A DNA stretch of 64,000 nt from Tubulanus polymorphus (GCF_964204645.1 NC_134026.1:16076650-16140649); one strand, 5' to 3'. Counted from the first letter of the stretch, positions 1 to 22,381 are shown. Numbers and translations are program-made. Notes: a model not told the origin generated them from the letters alone.

Positions 1-482
1 TTTTGGTGCCCCCGCAAAACGAACTTTCAACCACGTAAAATAATTCTATATATGCAAATTTATGCAAATTACACACAGGATCAACGCGCCAAATTCAAAA
101 ATGATTTTACTGTAGTTGAATGCTTGTTTTGGCGGGGGCGCCAAAATGGAAATTACCGCGCCAAAACGAAATAATAAAGTAAATAATTTTTTCGCCAAAC
201 TCAGAGAAAATTTGACGTTTTTAGTTGTTTTGGCGGGGGCGCGAAAACGAAAGTTCGTTTGGGCGGGAATACAAAAATGAAAGTTCGTTTTGGCGCGGGT
301 GCCAAAACGGAATTCCTTTGTTTTGGCGCGCCAAAGCAACTTTCAGAGAAAATTGGACGTTTTTCGTTGTTTTGGCGGGGGCGCCAAAACGGAATAATCT
401 TTGTTTTGGCGCGCCAAAACGGATTTTTAGAGAAAATTGGACGTTTTTTTCGTTTTGGCGTTCTGGCGTTCTGGCGCCCTGA
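1..482. repeat. Array of E2F-like palindromes (TTTTGGCG...CGCCAAAA)
   Basis: GC-rich inverted repeats recur inside AT-rich spacers. Twenty-base arms-plus-centre sites lie at 127-146, 228-247, 288-307 and 370-389. Shorter perfect palindromes of the form TTTGGCGCGCCAAA lie at 322-335 and 404-419, and half-sites at about 155-166 and 187-199. The spacers also repeat (AGAGAAAATTGGACGTTTTT near 204, 345 and 430), giving a degenerate unit of about 85 bp. The array is already under way at base 1. TTTGGCGC fits the known E2F/DP consensus, but nothing shows these sites are used; they may be only a satellite or the 5' region of a transposon. Confidence 0.75.
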
Positions 483-964
483 TTTGCATACCAGAAATGT
501 TTCGCCATGGCCCTTATCAGCCACCATAACATGCTAGGATTCATAGTCTCCATGACCTGTCTCATTCCATGACTTTCTAAGACCTTTTTACTCCAATTGC
601 ATGACCCGATTCGAATTGCACCTAATGTACTAACTCGCAAAGGTAAAATGCTATCAATTGTACTTGGGGATGGATTCAAGATGGCGGACACCAATGGACA
701 CGCTGTACTTTGGCTCGATCAAAAACCTTTATAATGACCGTTTCCTGATGGAACTGGGTACCAATATTATATCAGTGACTGGCGATTAACCATAAGAAAC
801 AGTACGGAAGAACATTCATCGGTTCGTCTGGTAATATATAGACATCGCAAAACCTTTATTTTCACTCGAAATTTTCATTGGAAACTCTAAGTCGCGATAT
901 ACCGTATAGCGTCTACCGTACATACCGAAATCCGTTCCGCTTGAATAATCACAACACGGTGAAA

Positions 965-1948
965 ATGTACAACCAAGGTGACCAAACGCCTGTGACCGTG
1001 CATATAGATCCCCGACCTGGAGATAAACGATCGAGAATCCACAGGAGTCCAGAAACAGAACAATATAGAACCCTGGAGTACCTGAACGTAGATACCGGAA
1101 AAATCACGAAAGTGGACTGTGAAAGGTGTCCCGATTGCAGCAAATTGGAAAACAAATTAGAACTGATGCTGAATACCGTAATTGAGAAAGTAAATATACT
1201 CCCAGATCTTAATGCAAAGATTGAAACTATCTCCCAATCGATCAACGATTTATCCGGAAGAGTAACGAAAGTCGAAGCTGAAATGACCAGAGTCAAGAAC
1301 TCAATTGTTAATACCCGTTTGGAACACAATGAAATTAGAAAAGATATCACAAAAACGAAAGAGCTCATCATGGATATAAATAAACAATCGAAGCGAAACG
1401 CCCAACGCATACGTAATATCGAAAATTATAGTAGACGGGACAACCTGATATTCTATGGCGTGCCTGAAGCTGACCGTGAGAACTGTGGAAATTTGATTCG
1501 AGATATTCTGAAGAATACGATGGAAATAACCAATGCAGACGAAGTGAAATTCCAACACGTCCACAGATTAAACCGAAGAAATGCCAAACCCGGACCTCGC
1601 GCAATAATAGCACGATTCGCTAATTTCCCTGACAAGGAAAATGCCCGTCGTAAAGCGCATAAATTGAAGAACTCTAATATATCCGTTAGTGAAGATTATT
1701 GCCCAGAAACAGCAGCTGAAATCAAGGAAAAACTACCAGCTAAAAATGAAGCTATCAAACAGGGGCACAAAGCGCACTTCAACTGGGAAGGGAAGCTTTT
1801 TTTCAACGGGAAAGTACACACCGGAGATCTCAAAGATCTCCGAAACGTATCAGGTCAACAATCAATGGATACCCAAAATGCTGAACCTGAGCCGGATCCT
1901 GATCGGTTGGAAACAAGACCGGACAATACCAAGGAACACACAGAATAA
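965..1948 (+). CDS. LINE ORF1 protein (nucleic-acid chaperone type)
   Basis: Open frame of about 327 codons from the ATG at 965; the frame is also open further upstream but without ATG. It has a CxxC pair (CERCPDC, about residue 55), then a long heptad-like coiled coil (residues 65-155), then an RRM-like block that starts at ENYSRRDNLIFYGVPE and contains VHRLNRR and ISEDY-like segments. This is the layout of L1-type ORF1 proteins (Transposase_22 family), which trimerise through the coiled coil and bind the element's RNA. The charged, Pro/Asp-rich C-terminus is low complexity. It is intact, unlike ORF2 downstream, which begins within about 30 bases. Confidence 0.75.
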   Translation: MYNQGDQTPVTVHIDPRPGDKRSRIHRSPETEQYRTLEYLNVDTGKITKVDCERCPDCSKLENKLELMLNTVIEKVNILPDLNAKIETISQSINDLSGRVTKVEAEMTRVKNSIVNTRLEHNEIRKDITKTKELIMDINKQSKRNAQRIRNIENYSRRDNLIFYGVPEADRENCGNLIRDILKNTMEITNADEVKFQHVHRLNRRNAKPGPRAIIARFANFPDKENARRKAHKLKNSNISVSEDYCPETAAEIKEKLPAKNEAIKQGHKAHFNWEGKLFFNGKVHTGDLKDLRNVSGQQSMDTQNAEPEPDPDRLETRPDNTKEHTE

Positions 1949-1949
1949 G

Positions 1950-4900
1950 ACATCAGCCAGTCTCTAGACTGTAATATAACAATTGGACAATGGAACGTAT
2001 ATGGCTGGACGGAAACAGAAAATCACGCCGCAAATCTTCTTCGCTCAGATATCATAGAGAAAAACTCAATCTAGATATATTGATACTTAACGAAACACTA
2101 ATGAACGAGAAGGTGATAACGCTGACAGGATATACTTGGTACGGTCATAATCGTAAAGAAATACACAAGAAAGTACTGCGAGACTCCGGAGAGGTAGGAA
2201 TACTAGTTAAAAACTCAGTACTAAACAGGTTTGAACCGCAAGTACTTGATCGTTCATATGAAGATGTAATGTGGATGCGATTTTGTAACCAAGAAGATAA
2301 TTCAACATTTACACTCTGCGCGACATACTTGCCACCGGAAAGATCGTCACGGGACAGTAAAGCTCAAGAGTTCTACGACACGCTCACGACGCAAATGTAC
2401 TACTACTGGAATAACGATATACTCATAATTGCAGGTGACTTAAACGGAAGAATTGGTAGTAAAAAAGACCACGAAGAACAAAACCTCCCCGAAAGAATAA
2501 ATGTAGATGAAACACACAATAAATTCGGTGACTTTCTCCTATCATTCGTGCAGGACACCAATCTTTGTGTATTAAACGGGCGCTTTGAATCGGAACACGA
2601 TAATTACACATGCGTGTCATCGAAAGGTCGATCGGTAGTGGATTACCTCTTAACACTGATCAGCTGTTTTGATAAAATCGAAAACTTTAAAGTGCATACT
2701 ATCTCCGATCTCGCAAATATATCCACCTACGGTGCAAACTGTCGGATACCCGATCACTCTATATTATGCTGCACGATCAAACATTCAGAATATATAGATG
2801 GCTGTAAATTCTCTCGAAAAACCCCGCAACGTGAACGCGATACAAGAAAAGAGCGAAAATATTCACCAAACGGAGCGCAGTTAAATTTCCTATTGAATGA
2901 TCGTAGACGTCGCGCCATTATCGCTATATGCAACAATAAAATCAAATCACGCTCAACACAGAAGACATAGACGAATCGTATATGGAATTAATACGAGAAC
3001 TTCAGAATGAAATGGATGTCTCGATACCTTATAAAGACTTAAAAACTAACTTTCATCGTAACAACCATAGAAATAAAAGAAAAACCGTGGTGGAACAATG
3101 ACTTGAAATCATTATGGACGCGATGCAAAACTCGAGAACGCGAATATCTACGACACAAAGGTCCTCGTAGAGACCAATATCTAAACGCGTTTAAAAAAGC
3201 CCGAAATGAATTCGATCGCGAATATCGTAATGCCGAACGGCGTTATCATAGTGGCAAAATGTCGGATCGGATATAGAACTACTTCAAACAAACAACCCAA
3301 AACTGTTTTGGGGTGAAATCAAACAACTAGGCCCTAATAGCGGAAAAAACTCGAGAATATCATCTGTTAAACTGGACGACGGAAGTACCTCATCCGAAAA
3401 AGATACCACCTTAGAAAAATGGAAGAGCGAATGGGACAACTTATACAATAAACAAAATCACGAATTTAACGATACGTTCTTTAACGAGATACAACGGGAA
3501 TGGTCGAACATTCGATCGGACAATACACCAAACGCTGAACCCAATAATGCAGAACTGAATGAACCGATAAAACGAATTGAAATTGTCAAAGCTTTTTGTA
3601 AATTACAGAATGGAAAAGCAACCGGTTCTGATAAGATACCAAACGAAATTCTAAAAAGCCCGCACTTAACGAATATTCAACATGCACTCTTCTATAAGAT
3701 ATTCAGTTATGGGAAAGTGCCAACATCGTGGAACGAAAGTATTATTCATCCGATACATAAACAAGGAAAGGACCCCGAAAATCCGTTGAACTATAGACCG
3801 ATCAGCCTGAACTCAACAATAGGAAAACTATTCAGCAGCGTACTGAATAACCGTTTAACCCAATATTGCGAGAAATACGACCTAGTATGCGACGAGCAGA
3901 ACGGCTTTCGACCTAATCGCAGTTGCCTTGACCACCTATTTAGCCTCACTTGTATCGTAAGAAATCGTAAATTAGTTAAAAAACCAAGGTTTGTGTGCTA
4001 TGTTGACTTTTCGAAAGCGTTCGATTCTGTAAATAGAACTTTATTATTGTATAAACTACACCGTCAAGGAATTAGAGGTAACTTTCTCAAGATTATCGAA
4101 GCCATGTGTACAAACACTAGCGCGCGTATTCGAATTAACGGACACTATACCGATGAATTTAAAACAACTCAAGGAGTCAGACAAGGAGTAATATATCGCC
4201 TACGCTGTTTAATATCTTTATTAACGATTTATCATCAGAAATCAAAAGCTTAGACCTTGGGATAGAAATAGATGGTATAAAAGTGTCGATTCTGTTATAT
4301 GCCGATGACATTGTTTTAATCAGCGATAGTGAGGATTCGTTACAGCGCATGATAAATGTATTACATAATTGGTGCGATAAATGGCGTATGGCCGTGAACA
4401 CCGATAAGACAAAAGTGATGCACTTCCGAAATAAGACATCGCCCGAAACTAATTTCAACTTTAGATATGGACTCGAACCACTAGAAATTGTTCACAACTA
4501 CCGCTATTTAGGTCTCGATTTTAACTCGGAATTGGACTTCGCCCATACTGCGAATGCGTTGAGTAAGGCTGCGAGTAAAATTTTAGCAGGAATTTTAGCG
4601 AAACATTTCTCTACTAATGGACTCCCGTATGCGGTTTAAACTAAACTTTATAATGCGACAGTGGTTCCTGTTCTGGATTACGGTGCCGGTGTATGGGGAC
4701 TCAAACCATGGCGAGTGGCAGAAAATGTTCAGTACAGAGCAATGAGATCTTATCTAGGTGTAGGAAAATATTCCGCACTTGTGACACTGGAGGGTGATAT
4801 GGGATGGACTCCCGTCAAAATCAGCCACCAACTTGAAACTTTGAGATTGTGGTTCCGTTTGTGTAACTTACCAGTTTATAGACTTACTAGGAAAATATTT

Positions 4901-5514
4901 CTTTGGGACTATCATTTATCGTTAACAAGAAATACCTGGTGTAAGGACGTAAGTTCAATTATGTATAAATTAAATATAGCTCAATACTACGAACATATAG
5001 GAAATGATATACTACGCAATTCTACGATTAAGGAAACTATTTTGTACTGTAAAACCAAATGTTTATCACTTTACCAAACTGAATGGCTTAGAACTGTTAC
5101 CTCACTTCCCAAACTTACAACCAAAACACTTTCAAATTTGATTTTAAAACTGATGATTATGTAAAAGCTCCACTGTCAAGAATGAACAGATCTAACATTG
5201 CACGCATGAGAAATGGAACGTTTCCTATTAATATTGAACTAGGCAGATACCGAAATATCCCAATTAATTATAGACTCTGTGAATCATGCAACCAAAGAGA
5301 AATAGAAACAGAAGAACACTTTCTACTTTATTTTAATCGTTACTCGGATGAACGAGCTGATTTATTTAATAGAATTAATGTAAAGTTGAATATCGATATT
5401 TTAGACCTACCTGTATCAAATAGAATCTCTCTACTCCTAAATGAAGGTAAACTCTGTAAATTAGTCGCTAACTTTATAAATACAGCCCTACAACTGCGCA
5501 ATGCCGTCATTTAG
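1950..5514 (+). pseudogene. LINE ORF2: endonuclease and reverse transcriptase, frameshifted
   Basis: The endonuclease domain is open at 1990-2970, with ILNET, the catalytic GDLNGRIG and the terminal PDHS. A linker follows with PWWN-type residues at about 3100. The reverse transcriptase is at about 3570-4460: YRPISL, the FRPNRSC block, motif A YVDFSKAFDS, motif B GVRQG, then motif C YADD after a frameshift at about 4200-4280. The C-terminal part (4661-5514) contains a CESCNQ-x-H-type Cys/His segment. Breaks lie at about 2060 (frameshift near the endonuclease start), 2970-3280 (several), 4190-4280, 4637 (stop) and 5160. The full-length enzyme would nick target DNA and prime reverse transcription there; this copy cannot make it. 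Confidence 0.85.
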
Positions 5515-5612
5515 AATAACACGTACTATCTACTTCTACTTATTTGCATATCGTGTCTCGTTAGCCTCTAAGAGGCTGGCTTTGTAAAAAAGGTGACACG
5601 TAAATAAAGAAA

Positions 5613-5710
<98 letters not shown>

Positions 5711-5891
5711 TAGTCGCTATATAATATATATATAAATTAGTCGCTAACTTTATAAATACAGCCCTACAACTGCGCAATGCCGTCATTTAGAATAACACGT
5801 ACTATCTACTTCTACTTATTTGCATATCGTGTCTCGTTAGCCTCTAAGAGGCTGGCTTTGTAAAAAAGGTGACACGTAAATAAAGAAAGTA

Positions 5892-5892
<1 letters not shown>
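5458..5892 (+). repeat. Direct duplication of the LINE 3' end
   Basis: The last ~160 bases of the LINE (5458-5618: end of ORF2, 3' UTR with the GAGGCTGGC segment and AATAAA) recur almost unchanged at 5728-5892. A (TA)n tract separates the copies and another follows the second. This fits slippage or unequal exchange through the TA tract, or insertion of a 3'-truncated copy into an older tail. Confidence 0.85.
5617..5708. repeat. (TA)n microsatellite
   Basis: About 90 bases of uninterrupted TA directly after the first LINE 3' end. It is probably the element's microsatellite tail. Confidence 0.97.
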
Positions 5893-8354
<2,462 letters not shown>

Positions 8355-8470
8355 GGATTCGGGTGGCTTAGTAGTTAAAAAGCTGAGGTGTCCGGGTTGC
8401 TGCTTCGGTGGCACAGTGGTTAGAATACTACCGTAGACCTGTATTCTTGTGCGTGCGTTCGAATTCCAAT
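8355..8470 (+). mobile_element. tRNA-derived SINE-like sequence
   Basis: RNA polymerase III promoter-like boxes are present: an A box GGTGGCACAGTGGTTAG at 8407-8423 and a B box GCGTTCGAATTCC about 35 bases further on, ending at 8467. A second A-box-like segment (GTGGCTTAGTAGTT) lies at about 8362. I see no convincing cloverleaf acceptor stem, so this is a SINE head or tRNA pseudogene, not a functional tRNA. Confidence 0.55.
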
Positions 8471-10369
8471 TTCTGAATTTTTATATAAGATACTATTTGT
8501 CTCACGGAGTGGTTTTAGCTATTCCCGATAGGTGGCAACAGAGAATGATTAAAACCGATAACGCAATGAAGATCACCTTTCGTCACCTTTCGTTTTTTCC
8601 GATACATTATATTCGAGGAAAATTTAATCGATTTAGCTTACCGGGACTGCATTATTTATACGATATAAGTGATAGAAATACGGGCGCTATACTCCAGTAC
8701 GACATTAAAGTCAGCGCGTTTAGAGTTACACCTTCTTCGGTTAGTGTTAACAGCAGTCGACAATAGATCACCGAAACCAAGAAATTATACTCCAACAAAA
8801 TCTTCATATTTGGAGTCCTAACAATATACTTATACACCTGTACGCAAGCGGATAAATTCAGTTCAACATAGTCACAATCGACACCATTAGCGTATTCTAT
8901 TTATTAAGCCAAATGCCATTTGTTAGTTTCACTTATGTATTCTGACTTTGACACTTGGGGTATGTTATGATTTAGATCGAACCGGGATGACGGTCTATCA
9001 ATGCGTATAGAACTGTCTCACCAATTCTGTTCCATATCATCACATACGCATTAGTTTACTGTTTCTGATGTTTGAATCGTAAACTCAGTCCCATTGCCGT
9101 TATAGCTGCAAAGCTGCCTCCGTTTTGGCCTCAGGATAGCAAGCTCAGTCTATTTGCGCGCAATCGCGACTGGAAGGTTGCCTCTTGACATCAGTCTCAT
9201 TAAAACTACCAACAACTACTAACAACATTAACTTTAATAAATTATTTGACGCCTGCGAAAAAATGAAGAATTTCTGGGATAAGCTAATGTGGAATTGCAA
9301 ATTTGAAATCGAAGTTTTAAGAAATTTGGGGTATTATGAGATTTGGCGATTGGGTAGATGATACAGTCTTCGACTGGTCTAATTAAAAAAAAATTGTCAA
9401 CTTGTGACCGACTTCGATTCACTTTTGCCTCTAAGCTGGTCTGCAACTTAATTGCCTCCATGGTTGAACAAAGAGCTCTTCTGATGTCTGCTTCATCATG
9501 ACTTCGAGCATATCGTGTAGCCAGCCGGCCCGGTCCCGGGACCCGGTTTGGCTGTCAATCGATATCCTAAACTTGAGTCTGGGTTGAAGTAGACATTGTC
9601 ATTTAAATAACTTATTCATGTTATTCTGTATGAATTACCCGTGTGTCTTGTATTTTGTATTTTCTTATTTTAAAATTTGTAACTTTATTGAATTTTGGAA
9701 TTTTATCCCTGAATTTCAATGTAATAAGGATCAATAAAGTATTGAATTGAATTGTCATCTTATACACATGCCATCAGTGGACGCGGAGCCGTATATGACA
9801 GCTATGCTATCATAAATTGCTAATCTCATGAAACCTGCATACCCCTAATATCGAACATATTTTCTAAAGCATTTGAATATTGAAATTATATGTTTACACG
9901 TTTTTATATTGACCGCTTGTAGCCGCCGATGAATATCATGCCGGCCCTACTCAGATCGTAGATAGCTTCGTCATTCCACTAGCATCCCCATGTCAGGGTC
10001 TGACTTTTATATCGGACTTCCAAATCGTGTATACATCCGCCATTTAACCGAATAATCCGATTTACTTATCATTTCTATTTATGCCTGCCGCTCCTGATAT
10101 AATCATAAAGTCATCCTTTACTATTACAATACGTCTTCTCATGATATTCAATGCAATATAACATTTCGACGTTTAAATAGAGGTCATTATATAATCACAG
10201 GGAGCCATTCTACATCTTTATCAATAATATTTTGCCAAATAGCTTGTACGTGTACTAATAAACCTGACGTGACGTTTTGCACATCGATTTACGGTTGTCG
10301 TTTGTAAAATGACGCTGAATGGTTAACATTGTTTAGGTTTCATATTGGTTACGTTTTATAAGACGTCAA
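8471..10369. other. Non-coding stretch with repeat remnants
   Basis: No gene recognised. 9140-9210 resembles 27804-27870, so the dispersed repeat described at 10370 has an outlying segment here. AATAAAGTATTGAATTGAATTG at about 9733-9752 looks like a LINE-type 3' tail. Confidence 0.5.
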
Positions 10370-11115
10370 AAACCTTATTGTGACAACGTAAATAAAACCC
10401 GATCATCAAGACTGTACACGTACGTGTACTAACATGTATGTAGTAAACACACGCCTGTGCCGCTGTCTTACATAGCACTGTTCTTTCGATTGCGACGCAC
10501 CCACGGACCTAACTACATACATAAACTGCTCCCCGTGTAAACCTTTCTTTTTTAGACAAACTCAGCACCAGCTGTGAAGTACCAACTGCGCACCCATCGA
10601 CTGAGAAACCCATCCCCATCGGAGCTGCACCGTTGATGTCATACAACTACACTTCGTATACCAGGACCATACTCTCATCTGGAAAATTTGCGTTTCGAAA
10701 TGTGCTTCCTTTTATCTAGTCAACACGCGGGACAATCAACTTAGTGAACGTTTACACCAACATCTACCAGAGAAAAACTTACAATAAACTATCGGACTAT
10801 TTACACGTAGAAAACAACCAAAAAATATAAAAAGAATGGACAAAATGATCTTTAACCTTGTTACATAGCTAGCTACTTCCAAAATTTCGATGTTTAAGCC
10901 AGCTAAAAAACATTTACCACCAATCAGTCGCTTGCCGGTTCAGCCTGGTTGGAAGATTGTTTGAATGAGCCGGAACCGAATTTCCCAATTATGCAGTTTG
11001 ATTACAAAAGATTCTTTAAATTCTACCGCCGATCACACAACTATATCTGTATTTCGATTTCCGATTTCAAAATCAAACCCCCTGTTTCGCTCCCGACAGG
11101 TGTGGTAGGTCTGTA
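10370..11115 (+). repeat. Dispersed ~750-bp repeat, copy A
   Basis: Similar along its length to 27881-28655 in the same orientation. Shared landmarks include CAACTGCGCACCCAT, GGAAAATTTGCGTTTCGAAA and TTGCTTGCCGGTTCAG-like segments. Many small indels are spread throughout. No long open frame is shared by the two copies, so it is a non-coding interspersed repeat. Its class is unknown. Confidence 0.8.
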
Positions 11116-17970
<6,855 letters not shown>

Positions 17971-18055
17971 GGGAAGCAGCGGGTGGGGGCCAATTAAAAC
18001 AAACGAAAGAATACTTTATTCACCTGCCTCCTGTCGGGAGCGGAGGTGGGACCGG

Positions 18056-18063
18056 TATAAATA
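18056..18063 (+). promoter_or_regulatory. Candidate TATA box of the GCM gene
   Basis: TATAAATA in a local GC-rich setting, about 950 bases before the GCM start codon. A CCAAT-like element lies at about 17989 and a GCM-site-like AGCGGGT at about 17979. A plausible 5' untranslated exon would run from about 18087 to a donor (AAG/GTATAT) near 18160 and be spliced to an acceptor (CTATAG) near 18986. This is inference; no transcript evidence is available. Confidence 0.35.
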
Positions 18064-19009
18064 CGACCGACTGCGGAACCAATGGCAAGAAGGTTTGAGG
18101 GCTTTAAGGTACAACAGTGTCAGAAGTGACTGGAATATCATAATCAATCGCAAGCTGAAGGTATATATTTTTTTATTCATTAATGCGTACAAATGTAAAA
18201 TGATTGGACTTACAAACCTCTTGGTGTTTATAGTCAGGCGTATTCGATAAGGCAACATGTTATATTAACCTGAAACTAACTTCATGTATGTCAATGGAAA
18301 ATAGTTATTACTTTTCCTTATAATTCCGTTACAAGACACGAAAAGGTATGGAATCAGTATTTTTCGAGAATCGAGCAGCCAACCACATTTGTCACTAAGG
18401 AATTAGCTACTAAGAAAATAGATGCAATTATTTGCCAAGACGTATCAAATGTAATTATGCTTATGTATTATCATTTACCCGCTGACTTTAGTGAACAGGT
18501 GAATAAGTCGCCAGACAAACAATATTGGCGGAGAGTCACTTGGACAATGGAATTTTGTAGTTGTGACCCAAAGAAGTTTCTTAACACAACAATAGGTCTT
18601 GAGCCAATACATTGAAAATCGTGGTCAGCAACACGATGCTCTGTGATGGACTTTTCTCATATAATTCTAATTACTTCGAGTCAATTGAAATGTAAAATTT
18701 GACATCCATTTGCTAATAATCTGCAATTGGCCTATTGCGCACATCGACAGCGCATTTCTTACCAGGCGCATCCCAGTTAATATGAATACCACTATTTTAT
18801 GAAATGCATTATTTACGAAGTCGGTCTTTGCATAATTTGTGAGCCGACCCGTGCCTACCAAGTGTGACACATGGGCGTAATATAGCGATCATCACAAACC
18901 TCCCTGCAAAACCATTAACAAACCAACCAGGATGTGCAACGCTTTGAAAATTGTTTAACTGCACATAATATATCTATCATTCTATAGTCAATCTGGTTAA
19001 ATAACTTGA

Positions 19010-22000
19010 ATGATGACTCTCCACGAGGAAGCAGCCGCATACTTACAGGAAGAAAAGTTGCAGAGTGATGTTGAAAAATCTACATTGAAAATGTGGGATA
19101 TAAATGATACGAATCTTCCGCAGGTAAGCCTCTTTTGTTGTTTTGTCTGAAGCTTCTGATAAGTATAGTCCCATATCTTCATGGGGGAAATACAAAATAT
19201 TAGCGCACTTTAGGTATACATAAATATATTACGTCAAAATAAAGTTGTAAATGAAATTAGAAAAATAAATTCATAATCCAGCTTACATAGAACGATCGTA
19301 TAATCAATATAAGATAATTATTAATACATTCATAACTACGAGTGATAATAATGAAATAAATATACAAAATATATTTTGTAGCCGTTTGAAACTGAACGTT
19401 TCCGTGATTGGCCAAATGGCCATTGTCGGTATATTTACTCCGAAGAAGAATCTGAGGACGCTCGTCGACATTGCAGTGGTTGGGCGATGCGAAACACCAA
19501 TAATCACAACGTAAATATTCTAAAAAAATCGTGCTTAGGTGTGTTGATTTGCTCAATGCGCTGTGTGTTCGACGATGGCAGTAATGTCCATTTCAGGCCA
19601 GCTATATGTGATAAAGCCAGGAAGAAACAAATAGGTAAGTTAAATTTTCTGATCAACATCACGTTTTGATATTTCCATCGAAGACGTTGAGTAAACTAGC
19701 AATTGAATATCTCATCAACATCTAGTAGTATACATGGCCGTGCCCAGTGTACTTAGATTTACTAATATTGTCTGTCACTGTTCTCAGCTCTGATAGCCGC
19801 AATCATAATTTTATTTGATTGGCAACAAGACTTCGTCGAAATTAAATGACGGATAGAATCATAAGTTCTTCGTACTCAGATCAGTTAGTGAAAATTCATG
19901 TATAGAAAGATTGCTGGGTTATTTTCGTCATTATATTATATAGTTTCATTTATCAAAAATTCATATGTACACCTGAAGCCCAATTTCGTGTCTCGTGCCT
20001 AATTTGAAACGAATGGCATTTGTTTATATTACCACTGGCCAAAATTTCTACCTAGAAACAGAATGGTGCTCTTCATTTTGTATTTACACGGACGTTGCCG
20101 TTAATAATCCCGAATGGCTTCAGGGGCGCTTTAAAATTAAAGCTCTTTATCATATACGTATTATCATTATTCGGTTAGTAGAAATGGCATTTATGGATAA
20201 CAATTTATGATGACTATAGGCTGGTAGACGATCGACTCCCTAGATACACGCATGCCGTGAAAAGCCCATAATTCTATGGATATGGAATCCATAGAGCACT
20301 TAACATTGTCACGCACTCTGAATGACGTGGTCTTAATAGTCTCAATTAATCAAAAGATTTACTTGAAAACTAGGGAATCGTAAAATGTAAGTGCATTTGA
20401 CGTTTCCAAAGTTTAAGAAAATACTGAAATTGGCAACCACTCTGCCTATGGGTCTTTTTTAAATATGAACAATAGTAAGTAGTTTTTTTTAGTTATATAT
20501 GGTATGTTGACGTGAAACATACAATGCGCGCATTAGTTAAACAGAATACAAAACGCCTCATTTTCAATGAACGAATACTGAGCTTTTCATATTTCCTGTG
20601 TTGAAAGATGGAATGTGTTAATTACGTTTTGCGAATTAGTGGGGTAGGGACGAATCCTGAACTCACAATGTAATATGAAACTATTCCATGAATTACTCCG
20701 CAATTTTGTTATTTCAGGTCGCCCGTGTCCAAACGAAAGATGTCCCGGTAGACTTGAACTACAACCTTGTCGGGGGCACTGCGGTTATCCTGTAACTCAC
20801 TTCTGGAGGCATTTGGATGGTTATATATTTTTCCAAGCGAAAGGCACGCACGATCATCCATTCCCGGAAGCAAAAACGTCTGCTGACACGAGACGACATA
20901 GCACGCGTCGCACAATAGCTAAACAGCATAAAATGAAGGTACGAGTATAAACGAGTATATATGACGACGATGTGTGTTCGTTTCATGATTTGTAGATTCT
21001 GTAGCCACAGTAAATTCAACCCTGGTGTTAAAATTTACACATATAACTATGAGCAAAAATGATAAACCAAGGATATAATTTATGCTTGAAGGTTTTCTTC
21101 GTATTACGCTAGTGCATTAATACCATTCTGTTCGATTTCCTCATACAGGCGATTGATGTTTCAAAGTCTGGGAAACGATTATCAAGTGATGCAATGCGCC
21201 TGCGCTACAAAGTTCCAAAACTAGGAGTTTCAGGTAAGGATACAAGATTGGAATAAAAGATAGCATTTTGTGATAACGTAATTCTGTTTCCTTCAAAACT
21301 TCTGATATTTATTGATTTAAATCGTAAACCATATTTCGCATCAAAAGCAATTGTCATTGGATGGCGTTTCGCGTCCTACTGAATCAATGTATGTTTCTAC
21401 CAGGAAGTAAAAATGTGTGTAGTACTGGTGGTATATTATTCTTTGTATCATAAGTTATTAGAATTGTCTTATCATAAGTTATTAGAATTGTCTTTATTGC
21501 TTTCAGAATCAGACGTTATTTGTTCATGTCCCCCGTTCGAGTGTCTTTGTCCACCACAGTCTCATCAAATCAATCGCACTCCGGGATACGGTAGTAGCTT
21601 TGATCACTTAGATGGAAACATATATTCGGATTTCATGCCACCAGCCAGACAGGAACCAAACGGAATTTTTGGCCCATCCGTATATTCTATGGATTATAAT
21701 GAAGATAAAAGCCAAATTTATATACATTCCGCTTATGATGGAAGGAGCTTTGCAATGAATAGACATTCACCGTCACCCCCTAGTTCTAGACACTCGTATA
21801 TTCCAGCTGAGACCAATTGCAGTATGATGTTTACCGCCGAAACGGAGAATAGTTCTACCCAAATGGCAAAAAACGTCATAGACATGACGGATTTTAATTC
21901 AAAAAAGGATTCAACTCTGCCCACAGATTTCGCGATCAAAGTTGAATGCAATGATGATCTTACACAGGCAACAAACTCTCAGAGACATACACACAAACAA

Positions 22001-22381
22001 TCAGCGTCGCCTGTATTACTTACAGAACTCACGACTGTACACAAACAATCGGTGAATGATATGAGTTGCTCGTCTTCGTATCGACTGGCAGATGAGTATG
22101 TGCCGACATCGGATGCGCTTTCACAGAAATTTCCTCCTTCCCCCGATTATTTCACTACGTGCCAACATAACTATCCGCGAAAGCCGCCAACAGCATCTGC
22201 AAAAGTTCATACCAATGGAGGAAATATAACCGATTTCTTTTCAAATGCAAACTATAGTTATGCATATGAAAATATTCGTTACCAGCCATCTGCAGAAAAT
22301 AGTAATCTAACCCATTATCTTCATGATAGCAATGCGGCAACGATAAATATTACCCTTGGGGTCGCTTATAGCCAATTATAG
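19010..22381 (+). CDS. gcm: Glial cells missing (GCM) transcription factor, five coding exons
   Basis: Exons 19010-19123, 19382-19634, 20718-20938, 21149-21233 and 21507-22381 join in frame to 515 codons. Every intron is GT-AG (donors GTAAGC, GTAAGT, GTACGA, GTAAGG; acceptors TTGTAG, TTTCAG, TACAG, TTTCAG). An in-frame TGA lies directly before the ATG pair at 19010. The GCM DNA-binding domain occupies about residues 29-185: it opens with [10 protein letters not shown] and contains [54 protein letters not shown] and [11 protein letters not shown], with the Cys/His residues that bind two zinc ions. [11 protein letters not shown] block follows at about 230, then a Ser/Thr/Pro-rich tail typical of the transactivating region. 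GCM proteins are nuclear and bind ATGCGGGT-type sites; in animals they act in glial, blood, parathyroid or other fates depending on lineage. No breaks are seen, and codon use is unlike the AT-rich viral block. Confidence 0.95.

Larger units (their letters stand above)
500..5616 (+). mobile_element. Non-LTR (LINE) retrotransposon, decayed
   Basis: A two-ORF LINE: ORF1 with coiled coil and RRM-like region, then ORF2 with apurinic endonuclease, reverse transcriptase and a C-terminal Cys/His segment. It ends in an AATAAA-containing tail that runs straight into (TA)n. ORF2 carries several frameshifts and stops, so the copy is dead. The 5' boundary is not visible; 500-964 is its likely untranslated leader and contains no gene. 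I cannot place the clade firmly; the C-terminal region looks like I/Nimb-type or Jockey-group elements common in molluscs (from memory, not tested). Confidence 0.8.

Noticed and set aside
949-1613. - strand open frames across LINE ORF1 (153, 87 and 81 codons)
   Set aside because: Shadows of the + strand coding sequence, which has the recognisable ORF1 domains.
8407-8467. Functional tRNA gene
   Set aside because: A and B boxes are present but no acceptor or anticodon stem pairing is convincing; a SINE is the better call.
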